Assembly (NCBI RefSeq): GCF_030811835.1
Contig: NZ_JAUSRO010000015.1
Location: 108,238 to 172,237, forward strand
DNA length: 64,000 bases
Direction of reading: 5' to 3'
Source: Variovorax ginsengisoli
GTDB taxonomy: Bacteria; Pseudomonadota; Gammaproteobacteria; Burkholderiales; Burkholderiaceae_C
This document shows positions 42,722 to 50,278 of the stretch, in pieces (positions within the stretch are counted from its first letter, which is position 1; each line of letters starts with the position of its first letter). The notes below the pieces were generated by a model. The model made no database searches and had not been told where the DNA came from. It saw only the letters and a list, made by a program, of their open reading frames with translations. The translations under genes were made by a program, and so were the position numbers.

Positions 42722-43210
42722 TCAACCGGCAATGAAGGTCGGCCAGACCTGGATCTGCAGCTGGAGCACCCAGACGAAGGCCACATAGCTGCCCACTGCC
42801 AGCACCGTGGCGAGCATCAGCACACTGCGTAGCTGGAAATCCTTGGCTGCGAGGCTGCAGATGAGTGTCAGCGCGTAGATCGCGATCATCATCCCCATGG
42901 CCGGCACGCCGATGCTGGGCAGACCCCCCTGCAGCACACCGAAGGCAAGGTTGGCTGCAATCACGCAGAAAACCGGCTTCCAGGCCCACTTGCCCATCTT
43001 GTCGCCGCTGGTGGTCTCCACCACCAGCGACCGGAAAATGACGATCAGTCCCAGCAGGTCCAGGATGATGCCCAGCATCAGTGGAAAGTAGCCTGGGCCC
43101 ATGTGGGCATCATCTCCAATGTCCAGGGTGGTGGAGGCCATCGTGAAAAGGGCGCCCAGGGCAGTGAACAGAACCCCCGAAAAGAAGTCTTTTTGACTCT
43201 TGATTCCCAT
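42722..43210 (-). CDS. TctB-family membrane protein (tripartite tricarboxylate transporter small subunit)
   Basis: A 162-residue protein with four predicted membrane helices (FSGVLFTALGALFTMASTTL, FPLMLGIILDLLGLIVIF, MGMMIAIYALTLICSLA and a C-terminal one), plus the DAHMGPGYFP motif of TctB. TctB works with the large channel TctA and a binding protein TctC; neither is adjacent. It is therefore an orphan that may pair with a distant TctA. Confidence 0.87.
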   Translation of the reverse strand: MGIKSQKDFFSGVLFTALGALFTMASTTLDIGDDAHMGPGYFPLMLGIILDLLGLIVIFRSLVVETTSGDKMGKWAWKPVFCVIAANLAFGVLQGGLPSIGVPAMGMMIAIYALTLICSLAAKDFQLRSVLMLATVLAVGSYVAFVWVLQLQIQVWPTFIAG

Positions 43211-43341
43211 TTGCCTCGGCCCTCTGTTTTTGGAGGACAGAGCGTGGTCGCAGCTGCCTGACGGTGGACTGACCCCGGGCACGCGCCCGTACGGCAGCGC
43301 GGGTGAATCGCAGGCCTTGGCGCTGCCAGTTGCACAGACGC

Positions 43342-43366
43342 AAAAAAGGCTCCCGAAGGAGCCTTT
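43342..43366 (-). terminator. Rho-independent terminator of the RRM protein gene
   Basis: AAAAGGCTCC and GGAGCCTTTTTT (minus strand) pair around a TTCG tetraloop, 22 nt past the stop. The A and T runs on both sides make it usable in both directions. Confidence 0.9.
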
Positions 43367-43388
43367 TGTCTTGTGTGTGGGGGAGGGC

Positions 43389-43799
43389 TTAGTAGCCGCC
43401 GCGGCCACCGCCGCCGCCGCCGTAACCACCGCCGCCACCACCGCTGCGGCCACCGCCACCGCCGTAACCGCCGCCGCCGCCACCACCGTAGCCGCCACCA
43501 CCGCCGCCGCCGCTACGGCCGCCACCGAAACCACCGCCAGCAGGACGGGGTTCCATCGGACGGGCTTCGTTCACGGTGAGTGCGCGACCGTCGAGCGAAT
43601 GGCCATTCAGGCCTTCGATGGCTGCGAGCGCTTCAGCGTCCGAACCCATTTCGACGAAGCCGAAGCCCTTCGAACGGCCGGTTTCACGTTCCATCATGAC
43701 CTTGGCGCTTGCCACCGAGCCGTACTGGCTGAATGCCTGCTCGAGGTCGTTGTCACGGATGTTGTAGGACAGGTTGCCTACGTAGAGTTTCTTGCCCAT
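43389..43799 (-). CDS. Glycine-rich RNA-binding protein with one RRM (cold-inducible type)
   Basis: A 136-residue protein. The RRM carries RNP2 (LYVGNL, 5-10) and RNP1 (KGFGFVEM, 44-51). After residue 87 the chain is almost entirely Gly with Tyr/Arg/Ser (YGGGGG repeats), a disordered RNA-binding tail. Such proteins act as RNA chaperones, often in cold. The leader RNA can fold so that the ribosome site is paired (see 43803-43845). It shares a promoter region with an RNA helicase gene. Confidence 0.93.
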   Translation of the reverse strand: MGKKLYVGNLSYNIRDNDLEQAFSQYGSVASAKVMMERETGRSKGFGFVEMGSDAEALAAIEGLNGHSLDGRALTVNEARPMEPRPAGGGFGGGRSGGGGGGGYGGGGGGGYGGGGGRSGGGGGGYGGGGGGRGGY

Positions 43800-43802
43800 G
43801 GT

Positions 43803-43845
43803 GGGACTCCTAATTCAAACCAAAAAAACAAAGCGATGGAGTCCC
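43803..43845 (-). promoter_or_regulatory. Leader hairpin sequestering the ribosome binding site of the RRM gene
   Basis: In the minus-strand transcript GGGACTCC (43838-43845) pairs perfectly with GGAGTCCC (43803-43810) across a 27-nt U-rich loop. The downstream arm contains the AGGAG ribosome site, 3-10 nt before the ATG. It could act as a temperature- or protein-responsive switch. Confidence 0.6.
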
Positions 43846-43922
43846 AGAATCACAACTAACTGAAGAGCGCTGTGGCGCGAAACTGACCGATCACCGTACC
43901 GTGCCTAACAGAACTGTCTGTT

Positions 43923-43951
43923 TTGCACGTTTCCGGATTGTGCGCTATACC
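43923..43951 (+). promoter_or_regulatory. Sigma-70 promoter for the DEAD-box helicase gene
   Basis: TTGCAC (43923-43928) and TATACC (43946-43951) are spaced 17 nt apart. The implied leader is about 180 nt, long for a bacterial mRNA but common for cold-induced RNA helicases. The rest of the 342-bp gap (43800-44141) has only the RRM leader hairpin and A/T-rich sequence. Confidence 0.55.
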
Positions 43952-44141
43952 GGCGGCTTTTGCGCAAATGGTTTTAAGAAACATGAAAGTGGCAAAAAAA
44001 CATCAGTTTGCAATAGAGGAGGCGCGGCTCTTCTTGTTGAGCCTTTCTGGTTAATTTCACGCGGGATACAGAGCGAGCAAGCGCGATGCTGGCTATCCTC
44101 GAACGTCCCGCCGAACCACCGTCTCGTTTCCGATTTCTTAC

Positions 44142-45392
44142 ATGCCATTCATTTCTTTGGGTTTATTGCCTGCGCTGGCGCGCGCTGCCGCCGAGCGTGG
44201 CTACAGCGTGCCCACCCCCATTCAGACCCAAGCGGTGCCCGCCATCCTGGCCGGCCGCGACGTGCGCGGCATGGCGCAGACGGGTTCCGGCAAGACCGCC
44301 GCGTATGCACTCCCGGTGCTGCAGGCGCTGTCGTCCGGTGCGCAGGAGTCACCACGCCGGGTGCGCGCGCTGATCCTCGTGCCCACACGCGAGCTCGCGG
44401 CGCAGGTGGGGGAATCGCTGCGCAGCCTGGCGCAGCATCTGCCCCGCCCACCCAAGATCGCGGTCGCCTTCGGCGGCGTGTCGATCAACCCGCAGATGAT
44501 GGCGCTGCGCGGCGGTGCCGACGTGATGGTGGCCACGCCGGGCCGGCTGCTCGACCTGATCGGGCACAACGCGCTGCGGCTGTCGTCCGTGGCCATGCTG
44601 GTGCTCGACGAGGCGGACCGTCTTCTCGATCTCGGCTTTGCCGAGGAGCTGGCGCGCCTCGTCGACCTGCTGCCCCAGCCGCGGCAGAACCTGCTGTTTT
44701 CTGCCACCTTTCCGGCGGCGATCGAAACGCTCGCCGATGCGCTGCTGCGCGATCCGGTGCGCATCGAGATCGCCTCGGAGCCGGCCACCGAGCCGGCCAT
44801 TTCGCAACGCGCGATCGAGGTCGACGATCGTCGGCGCACCCAATTGCTGGCGCGCCTGATCAAGGACAGCGGCTGGACGCGCGTGCTGGTCTTCGTTGCG
44901 ACCAAGTACGCGGCCGAGATCGTGGCCGACAAGCTGCGCAAAGCCGGCATCGAGGCCGAGCCTTTTCATGGCGTGCTGAGCCAGGGCAAACGCACCCAGG
45001 TGCTCGAGGATTTCAAGGCGTCACGGGTGAAGGTGGTGGTGGCCACCGACCTGGCCGCGCGTGGGCTCGACGTCGTGCAGCTGCCGGTGGTGGTCAACTA
45101 CGACCTGCCGCGCTCTTCGGTCGATTACGTGCACCGCATCGGCCGCACCGGCCGTGCCGGGCAAAGCGGCGTGGCGCTGAGTTTCATCACGGCCGACATG
45201 GACGCGCATTTCGCGCTGATCGAGCGACGCCAGGGCCTGAACGTGCCGCGCGAGCGGGTGGCCGGTTTCGAGCCCATGGAGGCGCGCACACCGGCCGCCG
45301 CACCTGTGCCCGGTGCCGACAACGGCGGTGTCAAGGGCAAGCGGCCCAGCAAGAAGGACAAGTTGCGCGCCGCCACCCGCCGCGACGAATGA
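44142..45392 (+). CDS. DEAD-box ATP-dependent RNA helicase, RhlE-like
   Basis: A 416-residue helicase. The Q-motif region is PTPIQTQAVP, motif I AQTGSGKT (45-52), Ia PTRELAAQ, Ib TPGR, II DEAD (156-159), III SAT, V ATDLAARGLD and VI HRIGRTGR. A short basic C-terminal tail (KGKRPSKKDKLRAATRR) follows. It unwinds structured RNA in ribosome assembly or mRNA decay. Divergence from an RRM protein with a structured leader suggests a shared cold-response role. No ribosome site is obvious before the ATG. Confidence 0.93.
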   Translation: MPFISLGLLPALARAAAERGYSVPTPIQTQAVPAILAGRDVRGMAQTGSGKTAAYALPVLQALSSGAQESPRRVRALILVPTRELAAQVGESLRSLAQHLPRPPKIAVAFGGVSINPQMMALRGGADVMVATPGRLLDLIGHNALRLSSVAMLVLDEADRLLDLGFAEELARLVDLLPQPRQNLLFSATFPAAIETLADALLRDPVRIEIASEPATEPAISQRAIEVDDRRRTQLLARLIKDSGWTRVLVFVATKYAAEIVADKLRKAGIEAEPFHGVLSQGKRTQVLEDFKASRVKVVVATDLAARGLDVVQLPVVVNYDLPRSSVDYVHRIGRTGRAGQSGVALSFITADMDAHFALIERRQGLNVPRERVAGFEPMEARTPAAAPVPGADNGGVKGKRPSKKDKLRAATRRDE

Positions 45393-45401
45393 CGGGCCCA
45401 G

Positions 45402-45457
45402 CGCTGCGCCGCTAGAACCGGTCGCGCTGGCGCTGGACCGGTTCTAGCGGCGCAGCG
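45402..45457. repeat. 22-bp perfect inverted repeat at the helicase/DUF3820 convergent junction
   Basis: Arms 45402-45423 and 45436-45457 are exact reverse complements (left arm begins CGCTGCGCCGCTAGAACC), with a 12-nt loop. The right arm covers the last codons and stop of the DUF3820 gene. It may serve as a terminator for both genes, although no T run follows. Confidence 0.85.
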
Positions 45458-45653
45458 GCCGGAGCAGGCCGGACAGGCCGTTGTGGTCGATCTCGTGCAT
45501 CAGCTGCAGCAGCCGGCCGATCTCGCCCTTCGGAAAGCCCTCGCGTGCAAACCAGGTCAGGTAGTTGCCCGGAAGGTCGGCGATCAGCGTGCCCTTGTAC
45601 TTGCCGAAAGGCATCTCCATGCGCACCAGCTTCTCGAGGTCTTCTGGCGCCAT
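45444..45653 (-). CDS. DUF3820 family protein
   Basis: A 69-residue protein with the family core MPFGKYKGTLIADLPGNYL, then WFAREGFPKGEIGRLLQLMHEI. Function is not established; relatives are described as small regulatory proteins. It begins 1 nt after the YciH stop (TGACATG), so the two are co-translated. Its final codons form one arm of a 22-bp inverted repeat. Confidence 0.88.
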   Translation of the reverse strand: MAPEDLEKLVRMEMPFGKYKGTLIADLPGNYLTWFAREGFPKGEIGRLLQLMHEIDHNGLSGLLRPLRR

Positions 45654-45654
45654 G

Positions 45655-46020
45655 TCAGCCGCCTGCGCGCTTGACGGTGAGGCCCTGCTTTTGCAGCGCG
45701 GCGATCACGAACTCGCGGTGGTCGCCCTGGATCTCGATCACGCCGTCCTTGGTGGTGCCGCCCGAACCGCAACCCGACTTCAGCTGCTTGCCCAGCAGCG
45801 TGAGCGCCTTGTCGTCGAGCAGCACGCCGCGCACGACGGTCACCCCCTTGCCCTTGCGGCCCTTGGTTTCGTACGACACCCGCACGACGCCGTCGCCCGT
45901 GGGCGCAGCCGCCTTGGCTTGCTTGCAGATGCAGGCGGCCTTCGGCTGGCCGCAGTCGGGGCAGATGCGCCCGGTGTCGGTGGAGTAGACCAGGCGGCTG
46001 CCTTCAGTGCCCATCTTCAT
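45655..46020 (-). CDS. SUI1/eIF1-like translation factor (YciH family)
   Basis: A 121-residue protein. The N-terminal part contains a CxxC-x6-CxC set (CPDCGQPKAACIC) that may bind zinc. The C-terminal SUI1 fold includes GKGVTVVRGV, LGKQLKSGCGSGGTTKDG and IEIQGDH. Family members resemble eukaryotic initiation factor eIF1 and may monitor start-codon choice on the 30S subunit. It is encoded directly upstream of the DUF3820 gene and 27 nt after amn. Confidence 0.92.
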   Translation of the reverse strand: MKMGTEGSRLVYSTDTGRICPDCGQPKAACICKQAKAAAPTGDGVVRVSYETKGRKGKGVTVVRGVLLDDKALTLLGKQLKSGCGSGGTTKDGVIEIQGDHREFVIAALQKQGLTVKRAGG

Positions 46021-46047
46021 CGCTTTTTTTCGTCCTATGGGTTCGCG

Positions 46048-47532
46048 CTACTGGAAGGCCACTTCCGCGAAGCTGCGAAGCTTGCGGCTGTGCAGCCGTG
46101 TCGAGCCCTCGCTGCGCAGGATCTCGATGGCGCGCATGCCGATGCGCAGATGCTGCTCCACGCGCTCGCGGTAGAACTGGTTGGCCATGCCCGGCAGCTT
46201 GATCTCGCCGTGCAGCGGCTTGTCGCTCACGCACAGCAGCGTCCCGTAGGGCACGCGAAAGCGAAAGCCGTTGGCCGCAATGGTCGCGCTCTCCATGTCC
46301 AGCGCCACCGCCCGGCTCTGGCTGAAGCGGCGCTGGGGTTCGTTTTCCGGCAACAGTTCCCAGTTGCGGTTGTCGGTGCTCGCCACGGTACCGGTGCGCA
46401 TGATCCGCTTGAGGTCGGGGCCGTCGATCTGCGTCACGTCGGCCACGGCTTTCTCCAGCGCCAGCTGGATCTCGGCCAGCGCCGGGATCGGCACCCACAG
46501 CGGCAGCTCTTCGTCGAGCACGTGGTCCTCGCGCACATAGGCGTGGGCCAGCACGTAGTCACCCAGCTGCTGGCTGTTGCGCAGGCCCGCGCAGTGGCCC
46601 AGCATCATCCAGGCGTGCGGGCGCAGCACGGCGATGTGGTCGGTGATGGTCTTGGCATTCGACGGGCCGACGCCGATGTTCACCATCGTGATGCCGGTGC
46701 GGTCTTCACGCACCAGGTGGTAGGCCGGCATCTGCGGCAGCCGCGGCGGCGCAATGCCGCCTTCGGGGCCGTCGTACCCGCTGCGGTAGGTGGTCACGTT
46801 GCCGGGTTGGATGAAGGCGATGTAGGGGCTGTCGGGGTTCGACATCTCCTTGTGCCCGAGCGCCATGAATTCGTCGATGTAGTACTGGTAGTTGGTGAAC
46901 AGCACGAAATTCTGGAACCATTCGGGCGCGGTGCCCGTGTAGTGGCGCAGCCGGTGCAGCGAGTAGTCCACACGCGCTGCCGTGAACAGCGACAGCGGCT
47001 CCGGCTCGCCGGGCCGCGCGCGGAAGGTGCCATTGGCGATGCCGTCGTCCATGCTCGCGAGGTCGGGCAGGTCGAACACGTCGCGCATGAGCGCGCGGCG
47101 CTCCACGCTCATCGTGCCTTCGATGTGGTCGTTCTCGGCGAACGAGAAATGAATGGGGATCGGCTGCGTGGCGGTGCCGACTTCCAGCTCCACGCCGTGG
47201 TTCTCCAGCAGCAGGCGGAACTGCTCCAGGTAGTACCGATGGAACAGATCGGGCCGGGTGAGCGTGGTTTCGTAGCGCCCCGGGCCGGCCACGAAGCCGT
47301 AACTCAGGCCCGACGTGGTGGCGGGCACCTGGCGCGACACGGTGTGCGTGTGGACCCGCACGAACGGGTAGCAGGCGCGCACGCGGCCCGGCAGCGATTC
47401 GCCGGCGACGAAGCGCAGCATCGAGCTGCGCAGATGGGCGAGCGCGCCCTGATAGATCTTCTGCACCTGTGCCAGCGCGGCGGCGGCGTCGGTGTAGCGG
47501 GCGGGGGCGACGAAGGGCGGCATGTAAGGCAT
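46048..47532 (-). CDS. amn: AMP nucleosidase
   Basis: A 494-residue enzyme splitting AMP to adenine and ribose-5-phosphate. The N-terminal domain is typical (RYTDAAAALAQVQKIYQGAL), and the C-terminal nucleoside-phosphorylase fold has NIGVGPSNAKTITDH, MLGHCAGLRNSQQLGDYVLA and ALDMESATIAANG. The frame opens at a TTG (47547), but the ATG at 47532 or 47523 is more likely. No ribosome site is visible because a 20-bp palindrome abuts the start. Confidence 0.94.
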   Translation of the reverse strand: MPYMPPFVAPARYTDAAAALAQVQKIYQGALAHLRSSMLRFVAGESLPGRVRACYPFVRVHTHTVSRQVPATTSGLSYGFVAGPGRYETTLTRPDLFHRYYLEQFRLLLENHGVELEVGTATQPIPIHFSFAENDHIEGTMSVERRALMRDVFDLPDLASMDDGIANGTFRARPGEPEPLSLFTAARVDYSLHRLRHYTGTAPEWFQNFVLFTNYQYYIDEFMALGHKEMSNPDSPYIAFIQPGNVTTYRSGYDGPEGGIAPPRLPQMPAYHLVREDRTGITMVNIGVGPSNAKTITDHIAVLRPHAWMMLGHCAGLRNSQQLGDYVLAHAYVREDHVLDEELPLWVPIPALAEIQLALEKAVADVTQIDGPDLKRIMRTGTVASTDNRNWELLPENEPQRRFSQSRAVALDMESATIAANGFRFRVPYGTLLCVSDKPLHGEIKLPGMANQFYRERVEQHLRIGMRAIEILRSEGSTRLHSRKLRSFAEVAFQ

Positions 47533-47533
47533 G

Positions 47534-47553
47534 GCTGCATTGTGCAATGCAGC
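47534..47553 (-). promoter_or_regulatory. 20-bp perfect palindrome between gor and amn
   Basis: GCTGCATTG-TG-CAATGCAGC lies 1 nt before the amn ATG and 13 nt past the gor stop. It could be a short terminator, an operator, or an RNA hairpin at the amn start. Confidence 0.6.
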
Positions 47554-47566
47554 GCCCGCGGTTCTG

Positions 47567-48922
47567 TTACGGGTTCGCTTCGCGCATCGTCACGAACTCT
47601 TCCGCGATGGTCGGGTGGATGCCGATGGTGCTGTCGAACATCGCCTTGGTCGCGCCCGCGCGCATCGCCACGGCGAAGCCCTGCACGATTTCTCCGGCGT
47701 CGGGCCCGACCATGTGCAGGCCGACGACGCGGTCGCTGGCGGTGTCAACCACCAGCTTCATGAAGATGCGCTCCTGGCTGCCAGACAGCGTGTGGCGCAG
47801 CGCCTTGAACTCGGTGCTGAAGATCGTGAGCTGGCCGAATTTGGCACGCGCCGCGCTCTCGGTATAGCCGCAGGTACCGATGTTGGGATGAGTGAACACG
47901 GCGGTGGGAATGTATTCGTAGTCGACGCGCCGCTTACCTTCGCCAAAGAGCGTGTCGACCAGGGCCATGGCCTCGGCCAGCGCCACCGGCGTGAGCTGCA
48001 TCCGCGTCGACACGTCGCCCAGCGCATACACCGAAGCGATCGAGCTTCGGTAGTGCCTGTCGACCACGATCGAGCCGCGTGCGTCCAGCGCAACGCCAGC
48101 CGCTTCCAGCCCGACGCCTTGCGTGTTGGCCGTGCGGCCGGTGGCATAGAGCACCGCGTCGGCCTGGATGTGCTCGTGGTTGGACAGCACCACGTTCACG
48201 CCGTTGCCACCGCGCTTGTCGAGCATGGTGACCTCCACGTTGAGCCGGATGTCCACACCCGCCTTGCCCATCTCGCGCGCCACGAACTCGCGCACGTCGC
48301 TGTCGAAACTGTCGAGCAGATGGGGCTTGCGATTGAGCAGCGTCACCCGCGCGCCAAGGCCGTGGAAGATCGATGCGAATTCGCAGGCGATGTAGCCACC
48401 GCCCACGATCACCAGATGCTGCGGGAACGGTGTGAGGTCGAAGATGGCGTCAGACACCAGTGCATGCTCGCGACCCGGTATCTCGGGCACGAAGGGCTTG
48501 CCACCCGTCGCCACGAGGATGTGCTGCGCCGTGTATCGGGCCTTGCCTACCTGCACGGTATGAGGGTCGGCCAGCTGGGCCCAGCCCTGGATCAGGGTCA
48601 CGCCCGCCGTGCCCAGCAGGCCGCCGTAGATTCCATTGAGTCGGTGGATTTCGTCCGCACGCCGGCTCTGAAGCCGTGCCCAGTCGAAACGGGGCTTGTC
48701 CACGGTCCAGCCGTAGCCCGCGGCCTCTTCGAAAGCGTCGCCATAGCCGGCGGCGTAGCTGTAGAGTTTCTTGGGGATGCAGCCGACGTTCACGCAGGTG
48801 CCGCCCAGCTCCGCCACTTCGGCCAGCGCCACGCGGGCACCGCGCTGCGCGGCCATGCGTGCCGCACGCACGCCGCCGCTGCCGCCACCGATCACGAAAA
48901 GGTCGAAATCGAAAGTCGCCAT
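47567..48922 (-). CDS. gor: Glutathione-disulfide reductase
   Basis: A 451-residue FAD enzyme that keeps glutathione reduced with NADPH. FAD motif GGGSGG is at 12-17, the redox-active pair is C43-C48 (GGTCVNVGCIPKK), the NAD(P)H motif is VGGGYIACEFA, and the dimer-interface His-Glu region is GIHPTIAEEF. Basic residues after the second Rossmann motif (LLNRKPHLL) suit NADPH. The ATG at 48922 gives the standard N-terminus MATFDFDLFVIGGG. Confidence 0.94.
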   Translation of the reverse strand: MATFDFDLFVIGGGSGGVRAARMAAQRGARVALAEVAELGGTCVNVGCIPKKLYSYAAGYGDAFEEAAGYGWTVDKPRFDWARLQSRRADEIHRLNGIYGGLLGTAGVTLIQGWAQLADPHTVQVGKARYTAQHILVATGGKPFVPEIPGREHALVSDAIFDLTPFPQHLVIVGGGYIACEFASIFHGLGARVTLLNRKPHLLDSFDSDVREFVAREMGKAGVDIRLNVEVTMLDKRGGNGVNVVLSNHEHIQADAVLYATGRTANTQGVGLEAAGVALDARGSIVVDRHYRSSIASVYALGDVSTRMQLTPVALAEAMALVDTLFGEGKRRVDYEYIPTAVFTHPNIGTCGYTESAARAKFGQLTIFSTEFKALRHTLSGSQERIFMKLVVDTASDRVVGLHMVGPDAGEIVQGFAVAMRAGATKAMFDSTIGIHPTIAEEFVTMREANP

Positions 48923-49017
48923 GATGATTGTTCCTTGCTTGCCGCCAACTGTAGCCGGAGGGCCCCCGCGTGCAGGGACAATGTCGTCCACATACCCTGA
49001 ACCTGGAGGATGGGCCA

Positions 49018-49443
49018 ATGACAGCAGATGCAAAGTCGGGCGTGTTGCCCGCAGACGGTTACGCCGGTGACATTACGCCCGAGCAGGCCGCTCGGTGGCT
49101 GACCAGCGGCGATGCCGTGCTGGTCGATGTGCGCACGGACGCCGAGCGCGAGTGGGTCGGTTTCGTGCCCGGCGCCGTGCCGCTCGCGTGGAAGCAATGG
49201 CCGGGCATGGCGATGAATGCGGGTTTCGACGAAGGCCTGCGCGCTGCTGTGCCTCCGGGTGGCAAGGTCATGTTGCTGTGCCGCAGCGGGGTGCGCTCCA
49301 TTGCCGCAGCCCGGCGTGCCACCGAGCTGGGCATCGAGGCCTACAACATCCTCGAAGGCTTCGAAGGAAACCCCGACGCCCAAGGGCATCGGGGCGCTAC
49401 GGGCGGCTGGCGCTTTCACCAGTTGCCGTGGCGGCAGAACTAG
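49018..49443 (+). CDS. Rhodanese-like sulfurtransferase
   Basis: A 141-residue single-domain protein with active-site C88 in the loop CRSGVRS. Motifs include LVDVRTDAEREWVGFVPGAV and the C-terminal FEGNPDAQGHRGATGGWR typical of small bacterial rhodaneses. It would carry persulfide sulfur from thiosulfate or another donor. GGAGG precedes the ATG at 49018. It is divergent from gor. Confidence 0.92.
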   Translation: MTADAKSGVLPADGYAGDITPEQAARWLTSGDAVLVDVRTDAEREWVGFVPGAVPLAWKQWPGMAMNAGFDEGLRAAVPPGGKVMLLCRSGVRSIAAARRATELGIEAYNILEGFEGNPDAQGHRGATGGWRFHQLPWRQN

Positions 49444-49507
49444 GCCACCAGGTTGGTGTCGACGCGTGATTGCCAGGACTGTCCACAAAGTCGCAATAAT
49501 CCCGCGC

Positions 49508-50275
49508 ATGACATTCCTTGCGATCGACATCGGCAACACGCGCCTCAAATGGGCGCTTTTCGAGGCAGGGCGTCCAGGTGCCGCGCTGCTGGCCCAGGGT
49601 GCTGAATTCCTCGATCACATCGAGCGCCTGGCCGACGGCCCCTGGGCCGCCTTGCCCGCGCCCGACGCCATGCTCGGCTGCGTGGTGGCCGGCGATGCCG
49701 TTCGCCGCCGCGCCGAAGAGCAGATCGAAGAGCGCTTCGATTGCACGCCGCGCTGGGTCGTCTCGAGCGCCGCGGAAGCCGGCCTCACCAACGGCTACGA
49801 CCATCCCACGCGGCTGGGTTCCGACCGTTGGGTGGCCATGATCGGTGCACGCCACCGCATGCTGCAGCAGGGGCGGGCGCGGCCGATGGTGGTGGTGATG
49901 ATCGGCACGGCGGTCACGGTGGAGGCGATCGACGCCGAGGGCCGCTTTCTCGGGGGGCTGATCTTGCCGGGCCACGGCATCATGCTGCGTGCGCTGGAGT
50001 CGGGGACGGCCGGCCTGCACGTGCCCACCGGCGAGGTGCGAGAGTTTCCCACCAATACCAGCGATGCACTGACCAGCGGCGGCACCTATGCCATCGCGGG
50101 TGCCGTCGAGCGCATGCGCCAGCATGTGCAGTCGCATTGCGGCGAAGCGCCGGCCTGCTACATGACCGGGGGCGCCGGTTGGAAGATGGCCCCATCGATG
50201 GCCACCGCCTTCGAACTGGTCGACGGGCTCATCATGGACGGGCTGCTCGTCATCGCCGCACAGCGCGGCGGCTGA
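49508..50275 (+). CDS. coaX: Type III pantothenate kinase
   Basis: A 255-residue ASKHA-fold kinase performing the first step of coenzyme A synthesis. The phosphate-binding motif is AIDIGNTRLKW (D7, G9, N10). VVMIGTAVTVEAID and GGLILPGHGIMLRAL supply the remaining active-site loops. The usual neighbour birA is absent; the gene follows the rhodanese by 64 nt. Length and motifs are normal. Confidence 0.94.
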   Translation: MTFLAIDIGNTRLKWALFEAGRPGAALLAQGAEFLDHIERLADGPWAALPAPDAMLGCVVAGDAVRRRAEEQIEERFDCTPRWVVSSAAEAGLTNGYDHPTRLGSDRWVAMIGARHRMLQQGRARPMVVVMIGTAVTVEAIDAEGRFLGGLILPGHGIMLRALESGTAGLHVPTGEVREFPTNTSDALTSGGTYAIAGAVERMRQHVQSHCGEAPACYMTGGAGWKMAPSMATAFELVDGLIMDGLLVIAAQRGG

Positions 50276-50278
50276 CGT

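Noticed and set aside
43389..43560. Short tandem repeats that resemble a repeat array
   Set aside because: They are GGN codons of the glycine-rich tail of the RRM protein, in frame throughout, with no spacers.
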